Notes: generated by a model from the letters alone, not told the origin. DNA of 29,448 nt from Lachnospiraceae bacterium (GCA_017613055.1 JAGAES010000039.1:1-29448); one strand, 5' to 3'; shown: positions 1-9,100, numbered from the stretch's first letter. A program made the numbers and translations.

Positions 1-21
1 AAATCTGACACGTACTCTCAT
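1..21 (-). CDS. Start of DUF2344-like (TIGR03936) protein, partial
   Basis: Only seven codons are inside the window, reading MRVRVRF from an ATG whose last three bases of the ATGA motif are the stop of the radical SAM gene. This 4-base stop-start overlap indicates translational coupling. A start of this basic, alternating kind is what TIGR03936/DUF2344 proteins usually show, and that family normally follows TIGR03960 radical SAM proteins, often ahead of a ribonuclease G gene. The identity therefore rests mainly on context; seven residues cannot prove it. Confidence 0.5.
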
Positions 22-1934
22 CCGTTCACCCCCGTATCCATTCCGTCATAGCAAAGGCTCGTGCCGAACTCGTCACGCGGCTCCACGCAGACGCCGCAGC
101 CGAATTTGGCGGCGCCGCAGCCGGAACATTTGCGGCGGCAGTTCGGCGTGATTTCCGCTCGTTTCGAACGCTCGTATTCGCGCCGCAGGAACTTCTTCGA
201 TACGCCGATATCGATGAAATCCCACGGAAGGATCTCGTTCTCGCCGCGCTCTCTCGTATTATAGAAATCAATCGTGACGCCGTGCCGGTCCATGATTTCC
301 TTCCAGACGTCAAACTTAAAGTATTCGGTCCATGCGTCATAGATGCAGCCGGCCTTATACGCTTCCTCGATTACGTCGCAAAGCTTGCGGTCGCCTCTCG
401 CGAAGATGCCTTCCATCACACTCGTGTCCGAATCGTGCCACTGGTAGGAAATGCTCTTATGGTTTAACTGCGACTGAATCGAGCTCTTAACAAGTTTCTG
501 ATGTGCGATAAATTCGTCCTTGGTCGCCATTCTTGCCCACTGAAACGGCGTAAACGGCTTCGGAATAAAATAAGACGTACTCACGGTGACGGAAACCTTG
601 CCGTGCCGTTCCTCCTTCGGAATCCGGTAATACTCTTCGGTAATCTGCTCGGCTAATTCCGCGATTCCGACCGCGTCCTCATCAAGTTCGCCCGGAAGCC
701 CGAGCATGAAGTAAAGCTTTACTTTATTCCAGCCGCCGCGGAACGCCTTGCCGGCACCTCCCAGGATATCTTCAACGGTCAGCCCTTTATTGATCACGTT
801 CCGCATCCGCTGCGTCCCCGCTTCCGGGGCAAATGTGATGCTCGACTTGTTGACGTCCTGCACCTTCTTCATGACATCAAGCGAAAACGCATCGATACGA
901 AGCGAAGGAAGCGCCACGTTCACGTATTGGTCTTTGTAATTGTCAATCAGGTAATAGACAAGATCCCTGAGGCACGAATAGTCGCTCGAGCTTAAGGAAC
1001 TAAGCGTGATTTCCTCATGTCCGGTCGATTGCAGCATCTTATCGGCCATGTTCTTAAGCCATTCGACGTTCCGCTCGCGGATCGGCCGGTAAATCATACC
1101 CGCCTGACAGAAACGGCATCCTCTTATACAGCCGCGCTGAATCTCAAGCGTCACGCGGTCCTGAATGACCTGAAGGAACGGAACAACAGGCTTCTCCGGG
1201 TATACCGTGTCACTCAGGTCCGTTACGACCATCTTCTGCACCTTCTTCGGCACATCGTCGTATTTCGGCGTGAAACTTGCAATCGTGCCGTCCTCATTGT
1301 AGGTCACGTCATAAAGCGAAGGCACATACATGCCGGGAATATGCGACAGTTTCCGAAGGTAATCCGCTCTCGTCCCGCCCTGCCTCTTATTCTCTTTATA
1401 AAGGTCCAAAACGTCGTCATAGCTTGTTTCGCCTTCGCCGATATAGAAGAAATCAAAGAAATCCGCAATCGGCTCGGGATTATATGAGCAAGGACCTCCG
1501 CCGACAACAATCGGGTCATCCTCGCCGCGGTCCTTTGCGCGAAGCGGTATCCCCGAAAGATCTAATACCTGCAGGATGTTCGTATAGCACATCTCATACT
1601 GAAGCGTGATTCCGAGGAAATCAAACTGTTTGATCGGCGTCTGCGTCTCAAGTGAAAACAGCGGAATCTTCTTCTCGCGCATGATCTTATCGAGGTCCAC
1701 CCACGGAGAATACACCCGTTCACAATACGTGTCCGGGCGCCGGTTAAACATATCGTATAAAATCTGAATGCCCAGATGTGACATGCCGACCTCATAAACA
1801 TCCGGGAAGCACATGCAGAACCGGATATCGCACGAAGCAGGGTCCTTCACGACCATATTCACTTCGCCGCCGGTATAGCGCGCAGGCTTCTCGACTGCGA
1901 GCAAAATCTCATCGGAAAGAAACGGTTTTCTCAT
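18..1934 (-). CDS. TIGR03960-family radical SAM protein
   Basis: A 638-residue protein with an N-terminal region of the cobalamin-binding-like type found in YgiQ/TIGR03960 radical SAM proteins, then the radical SAM core. The iron-sulfur motif is C-x3-C-x2-C at C269, C273 and C276 within RGCIRGCRFC. Glycine-rich GEGE and VVGGGP segments precede it, and the C-terminus is cysteine-rich (CRRKCSGCGAAKFGCGVC), typical of this family and a possible second metal site. The substrate of the family is not established to my knowledge; an RNA- or ribosome-related role is often suggested from its neighbours rgn/rplU/rpmA, which are outside this window. It overlaps the next gene by ATGA. The ATG start has an AAAGGA site about 10 bases upstream. 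No clear promoter is visible in the 143-bp divergent gap to the zinc-ribbon gene. Confidence 0.9.
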   Translation of the reverse strand: MRKPFLSDEILLAVEKPARYTGGEVNMVVKDPASCDIRFCMCFPDVYEVGMSHLGIQILYDMFNRRPDTYCERVYSPWVDLDKIMREKKIPLFSLETQTPIKQFDFLGITLQYEMCYTNILQVLDLSGIPLRAKDRGEDDPIVVGGGPCSYNPEPIADFFDFFYIGEGETSYDDVLDLYKENKRQGGTRADYLRKLSHIPGMYVPSLYDVTYNEDGTIASFTPKYDDVPKKVQKMVVTDLSDTVYPEKPVVPFLQVIQDRVTLEIQRGCIRGCRFCQAGMIYRPIRERNVEWLKNMADKMLQSTGHEEITLSSLSSSDYSCLRDLVYYLIDNYKDQYVNVALPSLRIDAFSLDVMKKVQDVNKSSITFAPEAGTQRMRNVINKGLTVEDILGGAGKAFRGGWNKVKLYFMLGLPGELDEDAVGIAELAEQITEEYYRIPKEERHGKVSVTVSTSYFIPKPFTPFQWARMATKDEFIAHQKLVKSSIQSQLNHKSISYQWHDSDTSVMEGIFARGDRKLCDVIEEAYKAGCIYDAWTEYFKFDVWKEIMDRHGVTIDFYNTRERGENEILPWDFIDIGVSKKFLRREYERSKRAEITPNCRRKCSGCGAAKFGCGVCVEPRDEFGTSLCYDGMDTGVNG

Positions 1935-2013
1935 ACTGCGCTGGTCCTTTCTTCGTTCTAGATACAGAATATCACATTTTGCGCCGTTTCCATAGCGAAA
2001 AATGTAAAAACAA

Positions 2014-2042
2014 TTGAAAGCGGGCCGTTTTCACGATATAAT
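2014..2042 (+). promoter_or_regulatory. Sigma-A promoter of the two-helix zinc-ribbon gene
   Basis: TTGAAA (2014-2019), 17-bp spacer, TATAAT (2037-2042). The predicted transcript starts near 2049 and gives a leader of about 29 bases with a good Shine-Dalgarno AAAGGAG (2065-2071) six bases before the ATG. Confidence 0.75.
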
Positions 2043-2077
2043 ATCTTTTACGAGATTTCAGGTCAAAGGAGACGCCT

Positions 2078-2929
2078 ATGTTTTGTCCGAACTGTAAAAC
2101 CGAATATGAGCCCGGCATCACCGTCTGCGCGGATTGCGGAGCGGCGCTTGTCGAAGAACTGCCCGAAGAAGATAACCGGAAGGAAATCTACCGCTTTCAA
2201 AGCAGCGCCGTTACGGAACGGTTTGTGAAATACCTTCGTTACTGTAACATCGATGCGGATTCCGTTTATGTTGAGGATTCCGGGGAATTCGCGATTGTCG
2301 CGGACGCTTCCCTTCTTCCGGAGATTCATAAAGCCTTCTATGCGTTTTATACGGTGGAAACCGAAAAGGATCCGGAGGAGTCCGAAGAACAGGCGCAGTT
2401 TCTTGCGGAGTTTCTGAATGAGGACCTCGTTCAGACGGTTCGCGGCGACCGGATGAAATTTGAGGATCTTGATTATACATCGGCGGCCTTCAAAGCAAAG
2501 GACACGTTTTCGAGCGCCGTGATCTTTCTGCTCTTCGGCGGAGCCGGAACGATTGCGATGATTCTCGCGTTTTTTAATGTGCTTCCGGTATTTAAGGATC
2601 CGCATCCTTTCACGCTTGTAATCATGACATTTGTGTTCCTTGCGATGCTACTTTACGGCGTCTATGCGCTTAGGAAGTCAGGAACACTTAGGGAGTCCGC
2701 TGCGAAAGAGGACGAACTGTTAGAAGCCGTCAAGACCTGGCAGGCGGAGAATCTGACCGAAGAAACGCTTTCCGAAGTGATTGCCGGAGCCGAGGAACTC
2801 GAGGAACAGGACCTGCTTCTTTCGGATTATGTCAGGGAACAGACGTTTAAGCAGTTTCCGAACCTTACGCCGGATTTGCTGGAACATACCGTTGACTTGT
2901 TTTTGGAATCGAGAACGGCCGAGAAATAA
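2078..2929 (+). CDS. Zinc-ribbon membrane protein with DUF2007-like domain
   Basis: A 283-residue protein of unknown function. Residues 3-20 form a zinc ribbon, CPNC-x10-CADC. Residues about 37-92 resemble the small DUF2007/ferredoxin-like fold (hydrophobic strand, an AVTERFVKYLRY helix, then strands and another helix). An acidic linker leads to two predicted membrane helices at about 145-169 and 178-198, separated by a short loop, so both long ends probably face the cytosol. The C-terminal 80 residues are acidic and helical. The next gene on the same strand starts with the same zinc ribbon and a similar second domain, so the two look like paralogues that acquired different C-terminal parts. 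It has its own promoter. I do not recognise a named family for the whole protein. Confidence 0.85.
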   Translation: MFCPNCKTEYEPGITVCADCGAALVEELPEEDNRKEIYRFQSSAVTERFVKYLRYCNIDADSVYVEDSGEFAIVADASLLPEIHKAFYAFYTVETEKDPEESEEQAQFLAEFLNEDLVQTVRGDRMKFEDLDYTSAAFKAKDTFSSAVIFLLFGGAGTIAMILAFFNVLPVFKDPHPFTLVIMTFVFLAMLLYGVYALRKSGTLRESAAKEDELLEAVKTWQAENLTEETLSEVIAGAEELEEQDLLLSDYVREQTFKQFPNLTPDLLEHTVDLFLESRTAEK

Positions 2930-2952
2930 TCTTCTTTCCGGTCTCATTTTCC

Positions 2953-2981
2953 TTGAAATAATTCAAAAATCAGAGTATAAT
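2953..2981 (+). promoter_or_regulatory. Sigma-A promoter of the 910-residue protein gene
   Basis: TTGAAA (2953-2958), 17-bp spacer, TATAAT (2976-2981). The -10 runs into a perfect 14-bp AT palindrome AATAATATATTATT (2979-2992) that covers the expected start near 2988. The gene can therefore be transcribed separately from its paralogue; no strong terminator separates the two, so readthrough is also possible. Confidence 0.7.
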
Positions 2982-3033
2982 AATATATTATTGAAAAAAT
3001 CATTCGGATTTTGGGAATGAGGAGGATCAGCAT

Positions 3034-5766
3034 ATGGCATTTTGTCCGTTATGTAAGAAACAATACGGCTTTTCCGTTACCATCTGTCCTGAGTGTAATG
3101 TACCGCTGCAGGAAGATGCCGGGGATGTGAAAATCCCGATGTTTTCCCTTCAGAAAGAAGAAGCCGCCAAAGGATTCATCGAATTTGCCGAATCGCAGGG
3201 TGTCTCCTGCGCTTATGAGTTTTCCCAGCGCGAGAATGCCTTTAAGATTTTCGTAAGCAAAAAGGACCAGAAAAAAGGCCCCAAGCTTTTTTCCGAGTAT
3301 TGCGTAAACGAAACCCGTAAGAAGAAGGGCTACGATGCCGTTCCGAATGCGGAAGCCATAAAGAAAGCCAAAGAGGAAGAAGAACGCAAGGCAGCCGAAG
3401 CGAAGAAGGCCGAGGAGGAACGTCTTGCGGAATTGGCGCGCAAAGCCGAGGAACAGCACAAGGCCGAGCAGGCACGAAAGGCCGAGGAACGCCGGATCGC
3501 TGCAGAAGCCAAGAAGAAGGCTGCCGAGGAGGCCCGCAAGGCACGTGAAGAAGCCGAGCGCAAGGCTTTAGAGGAGAAACGCAAGGCCGACGAGAAGAAG
3601 AAAGCCGAGGAAGAAAAACTCCGCGTTCTCGAAGAGCGCCGTAAGGCTGCCGAGGAAGAACGCCGCGCAAAGCGTAAGGCAGAGGAAGAAAAGGCTGCCG
3701 CCGAAGCCGCGAAGCTTGCGGAAGAAGCCCGTAAGGCAGAGGAAGAAAAACGGAAAGAGGCAGAACGCCTTGCGGAAGAAGCCCGGAAAGCGGACGAGGC
3801 AAGACGAGCCGAAGCCGAGAAACGTGCTGCCGAAGCAGAACGTCTCGCCGAAGAAGCCGCACGGAAAGCTTCCGAATCCGAACGGATTGCCGCAGAACGC
3901 AAAGCCGAGGCTGAACGAATTGTTGCGGAGCGTCAGGCTGAAGCGGAACGCATTCTTGCCGAGCGCCGCAAGTCCGCCGAAGAGAAATCCGTCAAGAAGG
4001 ATCCCTCTCCTTCCGCAGAAGCATTGAAGCAGCTTTTCGAATCGAAACCGACCGCAAGAAGCAACGCTCCGATGGGCAGCGGCACCGGTTTCGGTCAGTT
4101 TAAAAACCAGAAAGAAGACGTTAAGAATAAAGACCTGCTGAATCTGTTCAACAATCCGGCACAGCCCGCTCCGAAGCGCGGAACCTATCAGGATCCCGCT
4201 GAAGAGATGCCGAGACCGGCTACCGGAAGCAAGTTCACCGTTGCTCCCGGCGAAGATCCGGTATTTGCAATGCCGTCCGATCCTTTCTTTGCCGGTGCTT
4301 CCGCTCCTAAAAAGGCTGCCGCTCCGGCTCCCGAAACCGAGTCTTCAGAAGACCTCTACTCTTCCGACCCGGATTTCGAGCCCGATATGTCGGATGCGTA
4401 TATTCCCGAATCCGAATCGTATGACCCTGCCGCTTCGGAACCCATCTTCGTTGAGGTGGAGCCGATCGGCGACGAGGAACTCGATAACAAGGACATCATT
4501 GACGCCGCTTCCGTAATCACGCTTGAGCATGAGGAAGAGGAAGACGAACCCGAGGAAGAGGAAGACGACGCTTATGCCGCATTCCTTACCAACTTCCGTA
4601 AGGAATCCCTCTCCGATTCCGCCGACGAAGCAACCGACTCTTTGGCTTCGGAGAACGATGATATTCTCGACAACTTCATCAACGAAATGCATGAGATGGA
4701 GAAGAATATCGGCGAAAGCGACCTCGATCATTCCGTAATCGCCGAAGTTCTTCCGGACAGAGAAAAGTATTCCGATGCGGACGATTACCGGATTGAATCC
4801 ACCTCCGGCCGTCCGAAGGATATTCAGGATACGAAGATTAAAGTTTCCGCCGATTCCGATATCATTGAGGAAGTATTCGACGATAACGTAGAGATCGGAC
4901 GCGAGCAGAATGCTCCGGAAGCCGCAAGCTCGTTAGCGAATCCTGCTGCTTCTTCAGCAGGCGGCGAAACGCTTACGCAGAAAGCAAAGAAGTTCTTAAA
5001 GGACCCCGCAGCGGACGATTTCAGCGACCTGGAAGATTACAAGGGCTTCATTCCGGACTACTCTTTCGAGGAGAAGAAGGAAGAACCCGTTGAGGAAACT
5101 CCGGAGCAGAAAGCATACCGTGAGTTTACCGAGAAGGTTGCCGAGCGCAAACGTGAGATGGCGCTTGCAGCCGAACAGGCCAAGAGCCAGCAGACGCGTA
5201 AGTCGAACTTAGAGCACGACCTCGGCAAAGGCAAGAAAAAAACGAAGATCGTATTCGAGGATACCGACGATCTCGACAGTTACGCCGGATTCATCCCGGA
5301 TTACAAGCCGAACACGAACAACGAGGCCGAATTCGACTTCTATAAGCCGCATCAGGTATCGAGCTACGCGAAGTACAAGAAAGGCCGTAAGGATACTTCG
5401 GACGCCTCTCTGATTAATATGACGCATATGCGTGCCACGAATGCGGAGGAAATCCGGAACGTCTTCCTTGATAAGGTTCCGAACGGCGTGAAGAACGTAA
5501 TTGACGCTTCTCTCGTACGCTCGACCGGTTTCCTTGTTTCGATGAGCGGTAAGCAGCTTGCACAGCTCTTCAACAGCTGGCTGATTCTCAATATGACGAG
5601 CGGCTATGTGAAGCAGTTTGAGCAGGCGGATGCAACGCTTGAAGAGAACACGAACAACAAGATTGAAGGAATCAAAAACACCATCCGGAATACATTCGGC
5701 GAAGTCAATGAATCGTTCCTCGATTACATTGTCCGCAGATATTACGGAAAGTATCTGGAAGATTAA
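3034..5766 (+). CDS. Zinc-ribbon, long charged-helix protein of unknown function
   Basis: A 910-residue protein. Residues 4-21 are a zinc ribbon with the same CxxC-x10-CxxC spacing as the upstream protein, followed to about residue 100 by a DUF2007-like domain. Residues about 110-325 are almost pure A/E/K/R with few hydrophobic positions, suggesting a long coiled coil or single alpha-helix of roughly 30 nm. Residues about 330-640 are proline-rich and then strongly acidic and probably disordered. A motif ending GFIPDY occurs twice (F672 and F753). The last 130 residues look folded, contain a hydrophobic core (LAQLFNSWLILNM) and end in a charged helix. There is no signal peptide or membrane helix, so it is likely cytosolic. 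The start is set by GGAGG at 3021-3025. A spacer or scaffold role is an inference from shape only. Confidence 0.85.
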   Translation: MAFCPLCKKQYGFSVTICPECNVPLQEDAGDVKIPMFSLQKEEAAKGFIEFAESQGVSCAYEFSQRENAFKIFVSKKDQKKGPKLFSEYCVNETRKKKGYDAVPNAEAIKKAKEEEERKAAEAKKAEEERLAELARKAEEQHKAEQARKAEERRIAAEAKKKAAEEARKAREEAERKALEEKRKADEKKKAEEEKLRVLEERRKAAEEERRAKRKAEEEKAAAEAAKLAEEARKAEEEKRKEAERLAEEARKADEARRAEAEKRAAEAERLAEEAARKASESERIAAERKAEAERIVAERQAEAERILAERRKSAEEKSVKKDPSPSAEALKQLFESKPTARSNAPMGSGTGFGQFKNQKEDVKNKDLLNLFNNPAQPAPKRGTYQDPAEEMPRPATGSKFTVAPGEDPVFAMPSDPFFAGASAPKKAAAPAPETESSEDLYSSDPDFEPDMSDAYIPESESYDPAASEPIFVEVEPIGDEELDNKDIIDAASVITLEHEEEEDEPEEEEDDAYAAFLTNFRKESLSDSADEATDSLASENDDILDNFINEMHEMEKNIGESDLDHSVIAEVLPDREKYSDADDYRIESTSGRPKDIQDTKIKVSADSDIIEEVFDDNVEIGREQNAPEAASSLANPAASSAGGETLTQKAKKFLKDPAADDFSDLEDYKGFIPDYSFEEKKEEPVEETPEQKAYREFTEKVAERKREMALAAEQAKSQQTRKSNLEHDLGKGKKKTKIVFEDTDDLDSYAGFIPDYKPNTNNEAEFDFYKPHQVSSYAKYKKGRKDTSDASLINMTHMRATNAEEIRNVFLDKVPNGVKNVIDASLVRSTGFLVSMSGKQLAQLFNSWLILNMTSGYVKQFEQADATLEENTNNKIEGIKNTIRNTFGEVNESFLDYIVRRYYGKYLED

Positions 5767-5780
5767 AAAGATATAAAATT

Positions 5781-5814
5781 CGGGCAGGAACCGTTCGTTC
5801 CGGCCCGTTTTCTT
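5781..5814. terminator. Bidirectional terminator between convergent genes
   Basis: A GC-rich hairpin (5781-5807) has arms CGGGCAGGAAC and GTTCCGGCCCG with one A-G mismatch and a five-base loop. It is followed by TTTTCTTT on the plus strand and preceded by an A-rich stretch, so it could stop both the zinc-ribbon gene and the convergent SNF2 gene. Confidence 0.75.
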
Positions 5815-8800
5815 TAACTGAATATCTCAATCAGTTCTTCTTTTGTCAGCTGCTTTAAGATGTCCTGCTTTCCGTCAATGACGGAATCCGCAAGGCTCTG
5901 CTTCCGCTTCTGCAGGCGGTATATCTTCTCTTCTATCGTTCCCTTTGCAAGTATCTTAATCACATGCACGTTCTTATGCTGCCCGATCCGGTAAGCACGA
6001 TCGGTAGCCTGTTCCTCTACGGCCGGATTCCACCACGGATCCATATGAATAACCGTGTCGGCTCCGATCAGATTGAGACCGGTACCGCCGGCTTTCAGAG
6101 AAATCAAAAAGACTGCCTTTTCTCCTTCATTAAACCGTTTTACGGCCTGGTTCCGCGCGTCAATCTTCGTCTTGCCTTCAAGCGAGAAGTACGGAATCTC
6201 TAAGCGGTCAAGCTCTTCCCGGATCAAACCGAGCATCGAAGTAAACTGTGAGAATACAAGCACACGATGACCGGAATCGATCGCATTTGTCAGAAGTTCA
6301 ATCAAAAGCTCCATCTTCGCGCTGTCGCCGTCATAATTATCAAGAAACGTTGCCGGGTGGCAGCAGATCTGTCTTAACCGCATCAGAACGCTTAGAATCT
6401 GAATTTGATTGGTCCGGATGAATTCGTCATCCTCTAAGTTCAATTCGCCCTTATAATGCTCAAGATACGCTGCGTAGAGTTTCTTCTGCTTTTCGGAAAG
6501 CTCAATCAGAATCTTCTCTTCGGTCTTATCCGGAAGTTCGCTCAATACGTCCTTCTTCATACGGCGCAGGATAAACGGCCGGATTCTTAAGTTCAGCTGT
6601 GCAAGCTTCTCTTCGTTGTTAGAAAGAATCGGTTTTTCATATTCCGAAATGAACTTCGGATGATGGAAAAGATACCCGGGCATCAGAAAATCGAAAATCG
6701 ACCAGATTTCGGAAAGCGAATTTTCAATCGGCGTGCCGGTCAGCGCAAAATGGCTGTCTGCCTTCAGTTTCTTGACATTCATCGCGTTCAGCGAAGTGGA
6801 ATTCTTGATGTTCTGCGCTTCGTCGATGATTACCGCCGCGAATTTGATGTTCCGGTATAAGGACATGTCGCGTCTTAATAACGGGTACGAGGTAATCAGG
6901 ATGCCGCGCTTCGCGTGGTTTACGAGATTGCCGCGCTCCTCGGGGATTCCGCAGACAACCGTACAAGGAAGACCCGGCGCGAAGTTTTCGATTTCATCCT
7001 TCCAGTTGAACATCAAAGAGGACGGACAGATCACGATCGAAAGCGAATCTTCGGGAAGCGACGCAAGGTACATGACGGACTGAAGCGTCTTGCCGAGACC
7101 CATATCGTCGGCAAGGATTCCGCCCATACCAAAACTTGCTAGATTCCGCATCCAGTAATAACCGACCTTCTGGTAAGGACGCACGTCCGCGCGAATCCGC
7201 TCGGGAATCGGAAATTCCTTCGGATTCTGAATCGAATCGGCAAAACGGCTTACGGCATCGTCCACTTTTGCGTCGGTACCGTCTCCCGAGAGCAGGCTCT
7301 TAAGATAACCCGCAAGGTTACGGTCAACCGTTACCGAAGCATCCTTGATCGAACGAAGGTTGATATTCAGGTTCCGAAGCATCGCAAGCGACTCTTCGAG
7401 TTCCGGAGAATCCAGCAGTAGGAAATCGCCGTCCTTTAAGCGGTAATACGGCTTCTTCATCTGCGCGGACAGAAGCAGGTCCCGAAGTTCCTGTTTCGGA
7501 ACGTCATCAAGCGCAATATCGAGCGAAAGGAAATCCTCGCCCGAGTTCATGTGAACGCCGTACGAAACCTTCTTTCCGGTACGGATCTTAAGCGTATGGA
7601 ACGAATCCGAGAACAGAAGGTCACAAAGCTCCGGAAGCTTTCCGCGGTCTCCGCTTAAGAAGCGGAACAGCGCATCCTCTTCACAAAGAAGATAATACCC
7701 GTTATGCTTCTCAAATCCGAAGTCGCTGAGTTCTTCGCGGATTGCATTTTCCTTTTCCTTGTCACGGACAAGGATAAAACCGTGGATGTCCGGCTCGGAG
7801 AAGCTGTTGAACGTGTACTCGCCGTACGAGAAACGAAGCTCGGCGCTGATGTTTCCGTACGCGTAATCCATATATAGCGACGCGTGCAGCGGAAACGTCA
7901 GATAATGGTCCTTCAGATTCTCGGGAATCTGCACATTCATCGTATCGGAAAGTTTCGGAAGCACGTCGTTTAAGAACTGCTTTGCGTAATCATCGCGGAA
8001 TACGAGTTCGGGATTCTCTTTCGAGAGCGAGTTGTAGATCGGCAGATAGTTCCTTGTAAAGGTCGCGTCCGGCCGGTAGATTACCGCGTTATAATATAAC
8101 AGGTCACCGTCCGCGGACAACGGGAATACTCTTCCGTTCTCCCCGTAGGATATGACAACGCAGTCGTCCATTGCATCAATATCGAACGAAATAACCGGGT
8201 TGCCCTCGACGAAGCGGATGTTTTCAAGAACGCGGTTGTTCGAAAGCGAAACGGTGAACGCTTCATTCTTCAATATATGCAGCACATTCATGAACATACG
8301 CTTGGTAAGACGGATGTCATTCTTCTGAAAGACGCTCTGCTCCCCGGCAATTCCGTACTGCTCCTCGAAAGAGAGCACATCGGTCAGGTAGGATATGAGC
8401 TTCTGGGACGTCATGTCCATCTCAGTGAGCGTTCCGCGGAACTTGAAGTCTTTTCCGAGGACAAATGTCTGGTTGTCCCGGATGTTTTCGAGCATCTTTT
8501 TGACGGCCTGCACCTTATACGGACGGTCCGCCCCCATCGAAATCCGCATGATTACCGAGTCTTTCTCGTTCCGGAGCATACCGTTATAATAGAAATACGG
8601 CGTCACATGACAGATTTCGTTCCGGACGAACGAATCGTCGAGTTCCATATAATAGTTTAATATCTGCGAGGAACGCATATCCTGCGGGTCCTGCTCCGCT
8701 CCCGCCGCGGGCGTATGCTGCAGATGATGCAAAAACAGAAGTGCCGCAATAACATGCTTGCAGGCTCCGTCCGGATGAATTCCGGCGGAACAATTGCACG

Positions 8801-8996
8801 TGAACGAGCACTTCGTTTCAGTCAGGGAAACGGAAACCGAATACGTAAAGCTGCCCTTCACGGCGAACCGGTAGAGCGTCTTGTCGCGGTTGGATTCCGC
8901 ACTGATCACACGGCCGTTTTTATAGTATAAAAATCCGTCCGTGTAAGAGGTTTCATCCAAAGAAAGATCCCGAATATAGCGTTTGGAAAGATTCAT
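5814..8996 (-). CDS. SWIM/SNF2-family helicase-like ATPase
   Basis: A 1060-residue DNA translocase-type protein. A SWIM zinc finger near the N-terminus has C67-x-C69 and C79-x-H81. A long middle part (about 100-590) corresponds to the bacterial SNF2 helicase-associated region. The ATPase core follows: RPYQ motif, Walker A DDMGLGKT with K636, Walker B/DEAQ with D725, LTGTPIENS, and the helicase C-terminal domain with GGTGLNL and QATDRAYRIGQ. This is the usual layout and length for clostridial SWIM-SNF2 proteins, thought to act in nucleoprotein remodelling or DNA repair, though no precise role is known. It has its own promoter and lies downstream of the scpB terminator, so its closeness to scpAB need not mean co-expression. 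The ATG is preceded by AAAGGA at a rather long 11-base spacing. Confidence 0.93.
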   Translation of the reverse strand: MNLSKRYIRDLSLDETSYTDGFLYYKNGRVISAESNRDKTLYRFAVKGSFTYSVSVSLTETKCSFTCNCSAGIHPDGACKHVIAALLFLHHLQHTPAAGAEQDPQDMRSSQILNYYMELDDSFVRNEICHVTPYFYYNGMLRNEKDSVIMRISMGADRPYKVQAVKKMLENIRDNQTFVLGKDFKFRGTLTEMDMTSQKLISYLTDVLSFEEQYGIAGEQSVFQKNDIRLTKRMFMNVLHILKNEAFTVSLSNNRVLENIRFVEGNPVISFDIDAMDDCVVISYGENGRVFPLSADGDLLYYNAVIYRPDATFTRNYLPIYNSLSKENPELVFRDDYAKQFLNDVLPKLSDTMNVQIPENLKDHYLTFPLHASLYMDYAYGNISAELRFSYGEYTFNSFSEPDIHGFILVRDKEKENAIREELSDFGFEKHNGYYLLCEEDALFRFLSGDRGKLPELCDLLFSDSFHTLKIRTGKKVSYGVHMNSGEDFLSLDIALDDVPKQELRDLLLSAQMKKPYYRLKDGDFLLLDSPELEESLAMLRNLNINLRSIKDASVTVDRNLAGYLKSLLSGDGTDAKVDDAVSRFADSIQNPKEFPIPERIRADVRPYQKVGYYWMRNLASFGMGGILADDMGLGKTLQSVMYLASLPEDSLSIVICPSSLMFNWKDEIENFAPGLPCTVVCGIPEERGNLVNHAKRGILITSYPLLRRDMSLYRNIKFAAVIIDEAQNIKNSTSLNAMNVKKLKADSHFALTGTPIENSLSEIWSIFDFLMPGYLFHHPKFISEYEKPILSNNEEKLAQLNLRIRPFILRRMKKDVLSELPDKTEEKILIELSEKQKKLYAAYLEHYKGELNLEDDEFIRTNQIQILSVLMRLRQICCHPATFLDNYDGDSAKMELLIELLTNAIDSGHRVLVFSQFTSMLGLIREELDRLEIPYFSLEGKTKIDARNQAVKRFNEGEKAVFLISLKAGGTGLNLIGADTVIHMDPWWNPAVEEQATDRAYRIGQHKNVHVIKILAKGTIEEKIYRLQKRKQSLADSVIDGKQDILKQLTKEELIEIFS

Positions 8997-9029
8997 AAAG
9001 CGCGGTTTCCTTTCGATTTCGTACCGAAT

Positions 9030-9058
9030 ATTTTACCATAAAAAAACGGCCAATTCAA
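9030..9058 (-). promoter_or_regulatory. Sigma-A promoter of the SNF2 gene
   Basis: Read on the minus strand: TTGAAT (9053-9058), 17-bp spacer, TAAAAT (9030-9035). The predicted start is near 9023, giving a leader of about 26 bases. Confidence 0.7.
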
Positions 9059-9100
9059 CCGCTTACGCTTAAAATCAAGAAAAATCATCACATTTTCCGT

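Noticed and set aside
3242..3902. Two long minus-strand open frames opposite the charged helix of the 910-residue protein
   Set aside because: Their S/R/A- or L/P/R-rich translations are mirror images of repetitive GAG/AAG/GCC codons; the plus-strand frame has a zinc ribbon, promoter and ribosome site.
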